Origin: Fistulifera solaris
Taxonomy: Eukaryota > Bacillariophyta > Bacillariophyceae > Naviculales > Stauroneidaceae
DNA: 64,000 bases
Assembly (NCBI GenBank): GCA_030295235.1
Contig: AP026136.1
Coordinates: 558,001 to 622,000, forward strand
Reading direction: 5' to 3'
Shown here: positions 1-10,087 of the stretch, one piece after another
How positions within the stretch are numbered: position 1 is the first letter of the stretch
Layout of the letters: every line of letters begins with the position of its first letter
Notes under the pieces: model-generated
Told to the model about the DNA's origin: nothing
Databases searched by the model: none
What the model saw: the letters and a program-made list of their open reading frames with translations, nothing else
Translations under genes and position numbers: made by a program

Positions 1-861
1 GCGCGCCGTGATTTGCTGCAAAACTTGGGAAAGGTAGAAAAAGCAATTCACGATTACATGGAGAAAAACTCGAGCTCAGATGATGTCGGTAGAACACCGA
101 CCTTGCGCCAGCTTATGCGCCACGAGATTTGTCGGAATATGCACCCTAATCTTCCGCGTCTCACCGACCGATCCGGAGCCAACGGGCTTTTATGGACCAT
201 TCGACAAGTTAGATACCAGACTTTGATTTTCTCTAATCTACGACAGACTCCTTTTCTATTTCCGGACTCCAAAGCCGCAAATCAAGCAGCTTATCATGCC
301 ACCTACGACAAGTACCACGGCTTTTTCACACGCCAAGTCTTTCAAGCCACCTTCGATGTGGCTCCACATGCAGACATTGTCATGGAGCATATGAATGTAA
401 GCGCTCCAGAAGATCTTTTCTGTGTGGAAAGTGCTACCCAAGCAGAATCGATGGAAGCCGAATCTATCAATGAGAATGGCAACGAACCCGACGATACATG
501 GATCCATCTAGATCTCGAACTGACAGAGCGCCAACCCAACACGGACGATGATTTAGAGCCACATCGTATTGTGGACGTGCCGAAAAGGGTGAAGCCTCAG
601 CACCCTTTGGAGTGCTTCGGACATCATTTACAAGTTGAGTGGAATCGAATGATCAGCCAATGTGCAGGAATGACGGAGCAACCTATCCCGAATGACTCAC
701 TTCATGCGTCGGTAATTGTCGATGCACCACTGCGACGAGAAGCTTCATTCAAGCTGGCGGATGTGCAATTTTGTTCATTTATCGACTTCATGCAGCCCCT
801 CCTCCATGATTTAGAGAACATGATGGAGGAATTGAATATGAACGACCCGAGTCGAGTCTAA
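1..861 (+). CDS. Glycolipid transfer protein (GLTP) domain protein, 5' end outside window
   Basis: The frame is open from base 1 with no ATG until codon 20, so the 5' part lies outside the window; about 286 codons are visible. The first half looks like a GLTP fold: an amphipathic helix with a TLRQLM segment, a Leu/Trp-rich helix (GLLWTIRQVRYQ) where the family has its sphingoid-contacting helix, and an AY...YDKYHGFF segment matching the conserved AY..L..YH.W helix whose His contacts the lipid amide. GLTP-family proteins move glycosphingolipids or ceramide-1-phosphate between membranes in the cytosol. The C-terminal 150 residues are acidic, low in conservation and not recognised. The gene converges on TIM50, with 106 bp between the stops. 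Family assignment is fairly secure; the lipid substrate is not predictable. Confidence 0.68.
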   Translation, partial: ARRDLLQNLGKVEKAIHDYMEKNSSSDDVGRTPTLRQLMRHEICRNMHPNLPRLTDRSGANGLLWTIRQVRYQTLIFSNLRQTPFLFPDSKAANQAAYHATYDKYHGFFTRQVFQATFDVAPHADIVMEHMNVSAPEDLFCVESATQAESMEAESINENGNEPDDTWIHLDLELTERQPNTDDDLEPHRIVDVPKRVKPQHPLECFGHHLQVEWNRMISQCAGMTEQPIPNDSLHASVIVDAPLRREASFKLADVQFCSFIDFMQPLLHDLENMMEELNMNDPSRV

Positions 862-967
862 ATGGTACATCATACCATAAACATGATCCCTAGACATACA
901 CAAGAATAAAAAAAGTGTATAAAGAATAAGTCTATTGCGTATTTTTGCGCAGAGCATTTCACACAGC

Positions 968-2299
968 CTAAGCTTCTTGACTTTTTCGTTTTTGACGGTC
1001 CATCATCACTTGCTGCCATTTTTCCATTTTCCGCATTTGATGTTCTTCTTTTTCTCTGGCACGACGTTGCATCCATCCCACCAACCCGTTGGATTCGACT
1101 TCGTCCGGTGCCTTTCCGGCAATATCCTTGGCCGTCAATTGCACGGGACGCGTGGTCGTGATGGTACTGCTGACAGCGTCGGCCGGCAATTCCGGTGCCG
1201 GCAACGCATTCCGGGGTACCAGACCTCCCAGCCCGCGACTGGATTGTTGCAGACGATCGTAGCGAATCAAGTTGATGCGTCGTTCGATCTCATCGGCAAT
1301 CTGATCGGAATCCATTCCGTGATATTGTCGCAGGAGCGTAGGAATGTCACCGTAATTTTCCCGCGCAATTTCAATCAAAGGGTGTAATGCGTTCTAACGC
1401 ATTGTCGGTTCGATCGGAGGGATCCGTGTAGGGTTTGATGGGAATGACATTGTAGGGATGGAATTGGACTTCTTCGGGATCATCATCCAGGACAACAATG
1501 CGATTGACGTTCCGATTCAATCGATCCAAGTCTTTGATGTAAACACCATTTTTGTAGACCGTAGCATCTCGATAGAGCCGATGCATGATACAGCCTTCTT
1601 TATCTAACGATGTAACGACCGGATCGGCCATGCCGTCGATACTGGGCGAAAAGAGGACAATCTCGTAATACATGGCCATTGTTCTTAAAAACTGATCGAC
1701 TCCGGGTCGTTTTGCATGACGATACCCGTATTTACGATCCCACGTAGAACTGACCAAGGTATTGTCGAGATCAATCACCAGTGTGTGCGGGACGGGAATA
1801 TCGTGTGGCACATTCGGCATCTGAAGAGCGAGTGTGAGGTATCCATTTGCTAAAGAAAACAAAGCTGCCGTTAGCAGCCTTTCCGGCTGGCATATTCAAT
1901 CACGAAAGACTTACTTGTGACCAGTCGGGCAATAACTTGTCGTATTGTGGGACCGCCATTTCTTCAAATTTGTTACGGATCCAACCGGCCAACCCTATCG
2001 CTTCGGCCAACCGCGCCGGAGGACTGTCTTCGTCTTGGACGGCCCACGTGATGATGGCGGTCGGCACAAATAAACCAACGTACCACAACCAACGCGATCC
2101 CGCCACGCGATTGTGCCATTTCGTCGTCTCCCCTTTGTGTAGTGGATTGTTGCTGTTGTTGTTGTTGTTGCTGCAACAATAGACGTCCGCGTTCGCGACG
2201 CGCGGCGCGGAGTGCGGCTCGTTCGGTGGCCGTAATGTTGGTAGGACGCGTAATGGCGGTCGAGAAATACACGCGGCTCACTCGGGTAAAAGATAACAT
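968..2299 (-). CDS. TIM50: TIM50-like mitochondrial import translocase subunit (one intron, two apparent frameshifts)
   Basis: The coding strand runs from ATG 2299 to a stop at 968, with an intron at 1821-1914 (GTAAGT...CTTCAG) joining DWSQ to MPNVPHDIPVPH; about 412 residues. In order: a basic mitochondrial presequence, a nine-residue polyQ tract, one membrane segment (WLWYVGLFVPTAIITWAV), and the FCP1/NIF domain containing DLDNTLV, KRPGVDQFL, MADPV, YKNGVYIKDLDRLNRNVN and VVLDDDP. This is the Tim50 order. Tim50 is the intermembrane-space receptor of the TIM23 complex that takes over presequence proteins from TOM. The phosphatase motif is DLDN rather than DxDxT/V, as expected for a receptor. 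Two single-base shifts interrupt it, near 2130-2133 (CCCC on the + strand) and 1377-1379 (AAA); the protein reads through with one base removed at each. Probable assembly errors. Confidence 0.87.
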
Positions 2300-3066
2300 T
2301 GCTTTATGTGTGCACTGAACGAAGTATGAGATGAGTGATGAAAGGAATTTAGAAGCACACCTTTCTTATAATATTCGAATGAATGAGAGGCATAACAGGA
2401 TGCGATTTGGTGTTTGTCGTTCTGCGTTTTGTTGCGGACGGTGGACGGGCGAACGCTGATTTCGGGTAGGGATTAGGATATTGGTTTCAGTCCGTAAATC
2501 ATTAGCGGATGCATTCACTCCTACATTATTAGATATTATGTGCTTTTCACTCATCCCAATATGAAATTATGTATCAAAAAATCAATGAGAGGCTGCCAAG
2601 CTAGCCAAACAAACCGAGGTTGAATTGATTCATGACTGAAATGCAGTCGTGACGAAAGGTCGCCAAGACTGGGGGCTATAGTAAAACGGATGACAACGAT
2701 TTGCAAAGGATAAGGGACACAAGGAATCGAGACAGTCGTTGCACATGCTTGGCTTGTAAAGATAAATAACATTATAATGCATTAATAATACTCTACCAAA
2801 CAAGCAGAACAAGCGTGTTAGGTAGCAACTTTATAAACACTAAGCAAAACATAATTCGTGACAGCAATTTTATGGGGTTCTTTAACCACCGTTACGACAC
2901 AGTGTCTTTCGATCCGGTTCGGGTGAAATCGTTTTGCTCTGTCTGTCACACGTACGGGCGACCATGACGGAAAGGCAATGCATTACAATTACAAGCAGGA
3001 GGATAATTCTTGTGCTTGTGCTTTTTTTTTAGCATTGTATTATTCTTTCTTTATTTATTTAGAACC
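2300..3066. other. Intergenic region between divergent TIM50 and PSMA4
   Basis: This 767-bp stretch separates two divergent genes and must hold both promoters. Short open frames here have no recognisable domain and no ASAFAP-type leader. I see no RNA gene or long repeat. Confidence 0.6.
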
Positions 3067-3938
3067 ATGGCACGACGTTACGATTCATCGACGACTACAT
3101 TCTCACCGGAAGGTCGTCTTCATCAGGTAAAACAGACTCCTCGCGTGCGCGAAAGGGTTGCCTTTGCAACAACAAACAAGACGCTCACACTCTTGTACAA
3201 CAGGTCGAATACGCCATTGAAACCATCAACAATTCCGGCGCCTGCGTTGGATTACTCGCCAAAGATGGGATTGTCATGGCCAGTGAACGTCGTTTGACGT
3301 CTGGATTGTTGGCACCGGCCAAACGTTCCGACAAGACGTTTTGTTTGGCCCAACACGCCGCGTGCAATGTCGCGGGGTTGACGGCGGATGCCAACTTACT
3401 CATGGACGAAGCCCGGTATCAAGCCGGATATTATCAATACACGTATCAAGAACCGATCCCGATTGAACAACTGGTCGAAATTGTCTGCAATTACAAGCAG
3501 TATTACACGCAACGGGGTGGTTTGCGTCCGTTCGGCGTCGCCTTTTTGTTTGGTGGATACGATGAATTTCACGGCTTTCAATTGTATCAAACGGATCCCA
3601 GTGGTAATTACAGTGGATGGAAAGCCACCGTCATTGGTGCGAACAATCAAGCGGGCAAGTCCTTGTTGAAGAGTGAATACGGAAAAGCTGGAGAAGAAAT
3701 GAAGACGGATGACGAGGAAGAGCGTCTACCCACGGTCCAAGAAGCCTTGCAACTCGCGGTCAAAGTACTCAACAAGACAATGGATGGGACTGGTGCTGCG
3801 GCTGTGGAGAAGATGGAATTGTTTACCATGACCTTGGATGCGGAACAGAATGTCGTACATCATATTTTGACCAAGGCGGAGACCCAAGCCGTCATTGATT
3901 CGGTCGAACAAGAGACCGCGGCTGCGGGTGATGCTTAA
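3067..3938 (+). CDS. PSMA4: 20S proteasome subunit alpha type-4 (alpha3), one intron
   Basis: Exon 1 (3067-3126) encodes the alpha-subunit signature RRYDSSTTTFSPEGRLHQ; a 77-nt intron (3127-3203, GTAAAA...CAACAG) precedes VEYAIETINNSGACVGLL. The spliced protein has 264 residues, the usual PSMA4 length. PSMA4-specific stretches are YQEPIPIEQLV, GGLRPFGVAFL, FQLYQTDPSGNYSGWKA and AIKVLNKTMD-like AVKVLNKTMD. It forms part of the outer alpha ring of the 20S core, which gates substrate entry in cytosol and nucleus. An acidic insertion (MKTDDEEERLPT) sits before the C-terminal helices. The gene converges on the SWEET gene, 99 bp apart. Start and splice sites are secure from homology. Confidence 0.96.
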
Positions 3939-4037
3939 ACTAGATGGTGCATTTATTTGTTTTGAGCTTTTCGATTGTGCTTTTCCATGTATTTCGATAG
4001 TTGTGTGTACTGTGTAGCATGAAACTTTTTGTTTTAT

Positions 4038-4984
4038 TTATTCATCGTCCCGAACATCCGCATCATTCATACGACTATCTTCATCATCACCGACAGCAAC
4101 AGAGGAACGACGTCCTATCAAAATGGGTTCGTGGGGGTCCTCAACGGATCCTCGTGATATCCCGACTTCACCACCCGAGGGATACAGCACACACAAGATA
4201 CCTTGAATCAAACCCAGCGTCAATCCCAACCCATTAGGGACATAAATCATCGGATCGTTGCGCACAAATCCACCGTACAGAATCCAGAAACTGGTATTGA
4301 CATAATTCATATACAAAGTCGGTCGATGGATAGAATCCGATCGTTTCGTTAACAAAACTGTCTGGAGACTTTGCAACGGAGCACTATAAAAGACGACCAA
4401 ATTCAAATTGACCAGCAAACCTATCACCGTCTCGGGTGCCGCCAACTTCCAACCACCCATCCATTGCATCACAACAATCGTACCAGACCATACAATAATA
4501 ACGCGCAAAAATTTCGTTCAATGGGTACCACAATCATTTCGTTCTCACTTTCGCTGGCTTGGACGATTGTGTCATCGCTCACATGGTTCGTCGTCGCAGC
4601 ACGATGTCGCATACGTTCCGCATATTGCAATTTTGCGGCTCCCATATTGAGCCATAAACTCAAGATTAAACCGGGAACATTGGCGGCCAGGACAAAGGGA
4701 TCGTTCGTATAATGCGCGTAAACGACCCAACCCAAACAATTCCCCGTCATGAACGGCCATGGAAAAGGATTCAAGGTTTTGAGTGATCCTGATTGTAGTG
4801 CCGTCCGCAAATCGCGGATGGGGGCTATAATACGTTTAGAACAACATTGATGAGGTTCGATTTCCAACAGAGAACATATACTCAGTGATCGATAAAACGC
4901 ACCCGCAAACATCAGCGTTGCCATCAAGACGCCCATGCAGGGCGAGAAATATTGAAGAAAATAGTAAGCGAAGGAATGCGACAT
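4038..4984 (-). CDS. SWEET (MtN3/saliva) family sugar transporter, one apparent frameshift
   Basis: About 315 residues with two MtN3 triple-helix bundles. The first contains NPFPWPFMTGNCLGWVVYA followed by VPGLILSLWLN; the second contains FYSAPLQSLQTVLLTKRSD, YMNYVNTSFWILYGG and PNGLGLTLGLIQGILCVLY, the conserved Pro/Asn and PNxxG features of SWEETs. SWEETs are uniporters letting sugars move down their gradient across plasma or internal membranes. The reading frame breaks at an A5 run on the + strand (4507-4511): one extra base would join ...PIERNF to LRVIIVWSG. The cytosolic C-tail is acidic. The compartment cannot be told from sequence; there is no plastid leader. Confidence 0.86.
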
Positions 4985-5194
4985 TATGGGATAAATAGAG
5001 TGATGGAAGACAATTGAAAAATGAAAATGAAGAAAAAGAAAAAGGATGAGTGCTGGTAATGAACGCTTTCTGCACAGTCATGTGTTGGTGACTTTTTTTC
5101 GAAACGTTTCTTTTCACGTTTTGAAATTGTCGCAGTGTTTATCTCACTATTTTTGTCGGACTGGTTCGTTCTACAGTACCAGTATTCTCACTTT

Positions 5195-6472
5195 TCAGCT
5201 CCCGCACGCTCCCGACGACCAATCCGATTGTCCTTTCCAAATCATGTAATCTTCGACACAAGCATCAGGAACGCGTAAATCACGGCAGCACGGTTGGCAC
5301 AACAACCGATGGCCCAAAGATTCTTCACAGCTGGTCGAAGTAACGAGGGTGGCCGTTCGAACACGACAGGCCTCGCAATCCACCGCTAAAGCGAATGATG
5401 GACTCCAAATATCGTGAAGAAGCGGGTAAGGTAAAGGCTGTTTGGGACCGATCTTGCGATCCACTAAATATATGGAGCATTCGACGTCACCGTGACAAAC
5501 ATGAACGTAGCGTACTCCCAACCGCAATTCCAAATCTTGCAAAGCAACCGCTTGCATGGGCCTCGCGAAGATTGGGACATCCGTCAAACCCAAAAATGTT
5601 CGACGGGCGACCGACTCTGGTTCGGAGAAGAGCCACGCTAAAATAGGGGAAATATAATCGACCCGTCCCACGCCATAAAATGTTCCTTCCATAAAGAAAA
5701 ATCCCGAATCGACCGCTTCTGGTCGTGAACGATTCCATAGACGATCGTCCGCTAACTCTATAATAGCTCGATGTACATCAAATAGTGTTTGCGTGCCTAG
5801 AAATTCCATCACCATACGGTGAGGTTCCACCGCACCAAATCGTCCCGGAAGTCTTCTCCAACATTCCAGACATACCGTGGAAACTTGCTGTTGAGAGTCC
5901 GAAGGAGGTAGACCATGACGATCCTTTCTTCGCAGTCGAGCTAAAGCGTGTCCATCAATTCGCGAGTAGTCTCGAAATCCTTGACGGATTTCTTGCAGAA
6001 CGTGTTGTGTTCGGGAAAGCGCATGATCCCGTCGTACCATTTCGGAAGCACGAGGAACCGCCGCAAACAATTCCCACAACGCACGTTCATACGACAAATG
6101 AACGGATGGATCCACCAACGATACGACCCGATCTCCCTCCGGATGGTCGTCGGAATACGGATTCTGTGGTTGCGTGGTAGTGTAATCGAAATGATCCGGC
6201 AAGCGAACGTGATTCTCGTACCAAGTCGGATTCGTTTCACGAGATACTTTGCGTTCTTCTAGTTTTTCCCATTTCTGCAAGGCTTCCGCCACGACTTGTT
6301 CGGCGATGACCTGCAACGGCGGTATCACGATGTTCGAACAATCAAATGGATCATCATCGGTCGTGTCGTTTGTGTTTGCTCTTTCGGCTTGTGTCGTTTG
6401 ATAACTGGCTTTTCGCTGCAACAAAAGTTGCCACTCTTGTTCGAAATGTTTTGAAGATAACTTTTCGTTCAT
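5195..6472 (-). CDS. SNAPC3: snRNA-activating protein complex subunit 3 (SNAPc50-like)
   Basis: An uninterrupted 425-residue frame. The C-terminal half has the SNAPC3 family order: EFLGTQTLFDVHRAI, SGFFFMEGTFY, MQAVALQDLELRLGVRYVHVCHGDVEC, YPLLHDIW, then a zinc-binding CxxC...CxxC pair (CEACR and CQPCC). SNAPc binds the proximal sequence element of snRNA genes and recruits RNA polymerase II or III; subunit 3 carries part of the DNA contact. The N-terminal 180 residues are charged and unconserved. Upstream of SWEET on the same strand, 210 bp away; nothing suggests co-regulation. Confidence 0.87.
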   Translation of the reverse strand: MNEKLSSKHFEQEWQLLLQRKASYQTTQAERANTNDTTDDDPFDCSNIVIPPLQVIAEQVVAEALQKWEKLEERKVSRETNPTWYENHVRLPDHFDYTTTQPQNPYSDDHPEGDRVVSLVDPSVHLSYERALWELFAAVPRASEMVRRDHALSRTQHVLQEIRQGFRDYSRIDGHALARLRRKDRHGLPPSDSQQQVSTVCLECWRRLPGRFGAVEPHRMVMEFLGTQTLFDVHRAIIELADDRLWNRSRPEAVDSGFFFMEGTFYGVGRVDYISPILAWLFSEPESVARRTFLGLTDVPIFARPMQAVALQDLELRLGVRYVHVCHGDVECSIYLVDRKIGPKQPLPYPLLHDIWSPSFALAVDCEACRVRTATLVTSTSCEESLGHRLLCQPCCRDLRVPDACVEDYMIWKGQSDWSSGACGS

Positions 6473-7236
6473 GATTGTATCATTTTTATGTTTCTTTCAA
6501 TGCTTAGGATACCACTCCGTAAGAGTCGACTTGAAATGACGCTGCTCCAACACAATCCCGTTTGACATGTACTGACATTTGCGCGTCAGCTAAAGACCAT
6601 GAATCAGGTGATGATACAAGTGAGTTGCAAGTAATAAAAGAGAAAAGATGCTAACACTTTAAAGATCACATAAAGGAAAGGGAAAAGTTGAAGGATCGAA
6701 TGGAAACAAACAATAAAACAAATAATGAATTGCAGGACTGTCCTTCGTCCTTCGTGGCGAACGGTGTGCAGTGCAGGCGCTCCAAATTCCAAAGCCCGAC
6801 TCAATTCACCGTTGTTGGAACGGTTTCGCTCGAGCGTCACTAAAACCAGAGAGCCAATGATGATTCCTCCTAAATCCAAATCACCGCCACAACTAGCAAC
6901 GGTTATGAAATAATGGTTTGATAGAATATAGTATGTCGGGTTTCGTTTTTTTTGCTCCGGTTTATGTAAGATTGAAAACAGAGGAAATGTACTCCGACCA
7001 GCCGTACGCGCACATGATACACATCAAGCCACACCGTTTCCTGCACACTCAACTTTAGGGTACTATTTGAATGCGAAGCTCGGAATGGGGAATGTGAACG
7101 GGACTGATACCATAGGAGACGGAGGACGTTGACCACGATGAGGCTCTCTTATTTTTCCCTCGGAGAGATCGTTTTCTCAGTTATTCATTCATAATATCGT
7201 CGGGAAAAGACTCTACAAATCGTATTGAATAGCAAC
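6473..7236. other. Intergenic region between SNAPC3 and the EF-hand gene
   Basis: This 764-bp stretch lies between divergent genes. A minus-strand frame (6604-6879) reads smoothly for some 60 codons (GGDLDLGGIIIGSLVLV...) but lacks an upstream ATG, and I could not build a convincing spliced gene, so it is left uncalled. Confidence 0.5.
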
Positions 7237-8270
7237 ATGTCAACAGAAGAAGAAACAACCGCAAAGAGTGTTTCCATAGCGGAGGATGCTACCGAAAAGA
7301 CCGCTGTGGCCAAGAAACCGCTCGAAATGCGACGATTGTCTACGATTTCGCGACGTTATGACCGTGACGGCAAAGGATATTTGGACGAAACCGAGCAAGC
7401 TTTGCGTCGCATGGATACACAAAATCAAGGTTTCTTGGGAATGGATAAAATCTACGGAATTGTGGAGGAACTGCACGCACAAGAACAGCGCAATTCCGCG
7501 CTCATTGAGGACCTGCGGACCGAGGCGAAGGCGAATTCGAGTTTGCGAAAAGGAATCTTTTTGTTGTGTATTTTCACCATCTTTTGACCATATCGAACAT
7601 TGGAACCAGTTTGGCGGCGGCCAGGTTAGCGAAAGACACGCAGGTTTCTTACTACAATGATTTGCAAAGCTCGGAGAGTGGAGTGCGATTGGGAACGACA
7701 CCGAAAGACGTCATGGTTCAAATGAACCCGGTTTCCGAGGAGCTCCGCATGCGCCGTAGTCGACATTTACAAGCCGCGTCGGACTTGATGTGCCCCAACG
7801 TTACCGCAGCGAATGCTGCCATCCATAATTCTACCATTCTTTGCGAGCTCAGCGGAACGATGGGTTCAGCGGAAGCGGCGAGACTTTACGAACTCTTCTG
7901 CCCTGGCTACGAGACCAGTGGGTACTGTACAGGAAATGGCGTCAGTAAGATAAATCTGAATTGTCATGGTCACTTGTCCACCCTCTTTGGTGGGTCACAG
8001 CTTCCTCCTACTCCTCCCGTTTCGTTTGATGGTATGACCGCCTACCCAACCAGCGGAATGGGATACGTTGGAGAGGCAGCTGTATTCTTGTTCGGGCGCT
8101 TGCTTCCTTGCATTCAAGAGTTTTCCGTTGGCCTTTACTGCCCGGATGAACCGGTGGTCATGGACAGCGGTGAACTCAACGATGACTGCATGATGTTCCT
8201 GTCTTGGGAACCGGGAACATGTCTTGGGCGAGTGGAACTCTGTGGACAACCTACAGAGAGCTCCGTTTAA
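7237..8270 (+). CDS. EF-hand membrane protein, diatom type, one apparent frameshift
   Basis: About 344 residues from ATG 7237. Residues 40-85 hold two degenerate EF-hand-like loops (DRDGKGYLDETE and DTQNQGFLGMDKIY), followed by a short coiled-coil (LHAQEQRNSALIEDLRTEA), one membrane span (GIFLLCIFTILLTISNIGTSLAAA) and a Cys-containing luminal or extracellular C-terminal domain of about 190 residues with N-glycosylation-type sites (NVT, NST). The arrangement suggests a single-pass protein with a cytosolic Ca-responsive head. The frame is lost at a T4 run (7582-7585); one added T restores CIFTILLTISN. Function unknown; I recognise the layout but no named family. Confidence 0.7.
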
Positions 8271-8512
8271 AAGGGTTAAGGATACAGCTAAGCCAATGTG
8301 CATCTCATTGCCGAGAATCCGCGTAAAGAGCGGTATCTAAAAGTGATCACTTGACTAACTTTACTTTGGAATCAACTATATATGAATTAAATTAAAGCAC
8401 AAGCCCCTAGTATAAAATATTGAGGTACTAGGCTGGACTAGCTAGAAGGTAATAAAAAATGAAGCATGTAGCAATGGTCGAAATTGATTTTTAACCTTAT
8501 TTTTTGATTTGA

Positions 8513-8520
8513 TGACGTCA
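8513..8520. promoter_or_regulatory. TGACGTCA palindrome (CRE/bZIP-type site)
   Basis: A perfect TGACGTCA lies 137 bp before the proposed ATG at 8657. In diatoms TGACGT/ACGTCA elements (CCREs) are known to mediate CO2/cAMP control through bZIP factors. A second copy lies at 11836-11843, 434 bp before the armadillo gene. Use of either site is inferred only. Confidence 0.35.
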
Positions 8521-8656
8521 CAATTCTTTGCCATCCACTTTCCCTTCAACAAATTTCGGAGTAAGTTTTGCCACCAACAATTTTAACATCTTCATTAATG
8601 CCATACTTTGTAATCACAACGCAGCCACACTACACCGCCTTGGTAATACATGGAAC

Positions 8657-9628
8657 ATGCTGCAACCGCTCGATTCCGAAAAAGCGAGAAAGGAAACAGA
8701 GGCATCTCACGAGGATGATGCGCTTCGTCGTAAGCGTCGGGCGGACGAATTCCGTAGAACCTTTTCCGCATGGAAATTTGTGGACCCGAAACAACCTTGG
8801 ATATTGGTGGAAAATGGCTCTTTTTTAGGATATTTTGACTGGCTGCCAGAGCACTTTCGGATGGGACCTTGGTCAATTTCTGCGTTAGCTCTCTTATTCA
8901 CGATCGCTTACCTCATACTTTTAGCCGGAGTCTATTTTACAACCCCGCACAGTCAGCCTTGGTTTCAGAATAGCGATATTTATCACGGATCCGTTGTCGA
9001 CATGTACCCAGATGCCTGGTCATCTCCGTGGTATTATCACTCGTTCGGCTTGCTTTGGATGATTTTCATAATTTATGTGATTTACACCGGCCCGACCGGT
9101 CCTCGTGCTTGGTGCACGTACACCGTGCAGTCTTGGACGCTGTTAACGTTTCGACACGGACTATGTGTGCTGGCACCTTGGTCGTCGACAGCAGCCAGTT
9201 TGGCGGAGTGGATCCGCTTTCCGGCGGCTTGCTCCGCTACCGTCACCTTCTTTGTCTGGAACTTTGCCGTCTTCCCTTCCGTATACGTTTTCTTCCTCAA
9301 AGACCCCGAGCACAAGAGAAACTTCTTTAAGTTTTGCACAAGCTTCCGGATGCTCAATATTCATTTTGCCAATATAGTCCTCGCTGCAGTCAATTGTGGA
9401 CCATGGGCATCCCCTCGACGTCGACTGGAATGGATGGATCTTTATGTATCGATGGTATCAATTCTAATCTACATGGGGCTTTACTTGCTGATATTTGATC
9501 GTCTGGGTATTCACATGTATCCTTTGTTTTCGCCAAGGACCACCATGGTTCTTCCGGCTTGGACTTCTCTTCTGGGTGTGTACCTAGTCACCTTTTACGC
9601 GTGGAGATGGATAGTGGATATTGTATAG
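8657..9628 (+). CDS. Polytopic membrane protein, weakly FAR-17a/AIG1-like
   Basis: ATG 8657 (MLQPLDSEKARKE) gives 323 residues; the frame is open further upstream but without sequence character. A charged 70-residue N-terminus precedes about six hydrophobic spans: WSISALALLFTIAYLILLAGV, SFGLLWMIFIIYVIYTG, a WTLLTFRHGLCVLAPW segment, SATVTFFVWNFAVFPSVYVFF, MVSILIYMGLYLLIF and the C-terminal SLLGVYLVTFYAWRW. A conserved-looking block, DRLGIHMYPLFSPR, sits between the last spans; the combination of tryptophans, an early His and a late DRxGxHxYPxFSPR recalls AIG1/FAR-17a hydrolase-like membrane proteins. That link is a guess; enzymatic role unproven. Confidence 0.6.
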   Translation: MLQPLDSEKARKETEASHEDDALRRKRRADEFRRTFSAWKFVDPKQPWILVENGSFLGYFDWLPEHFRMGPWSISALALLFTIAYLILLAGVYFTTPHSQPWFQNSDIYHGSVVDMYPDAWSSPWYYHSFGLLWMIFIIYVIYTGPTGPRAWCTYTVQSWTLLTFRHGLCVLAPWSSTAASLAEWIRFPAACSATVTFFVWNFAVFPSVYVFFLKDPEHKRNFFKFCTSFRMLNIHFANIVLAAVNCGPWASPRRRLEWMDLYVSMVSILIYMGLYLLIFDRLGIHMYPLFSPRTTMVLPAWTSLLGVYLVTFYAWRWIVDIV

Positions 9629-10087
9629 TTATCAGAGGTTATACTGCGGTCAGTCAGCCATTACATTTTCGTAGACGACGATCTTGCTCAATTGTGATTG
9701 AATGAAAAGAATGAAGTTATACGCCATAGTCTTTTTACAGATCGGATCGTTTAGGATTGGGAGATCTTGAGTCACGGAACGGGATCCACCGAAAGATCGA
9801 AAGCGTCAATCTGCCTCGAATCTGATTGGCTGAAAAACGGCGAATCACGGTGAAGTAGACATCATTTGAATGTTCCACGTTCCATTCCTGGGAAATTTTC
9901 CGTGTCCACTACAGCTTAATCTATAGTCAGGAGTTTGACTATACACAAGATAAAGAATCCCCAGATGCCGGTGGCAAATCTTCGTGTCTTTCGCTCTTCG
10001 GTTTTCTCACAACAAGTCGCCCGATTATTCGTAAAGCCACACATTTGTAGTGAGAATATTACTAATCTACGTTGCAGTTCCACGACA
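9629..10087. other. Intergenic region upstream of the HSF gene
   Basis: This 459-bp stretch precedes the HSF gene. The HSF frame is open upstream to an in-frame ATG at 9965, so part of it could be coding if that start is used. I see nothing else in it. Confidence 0.4.
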
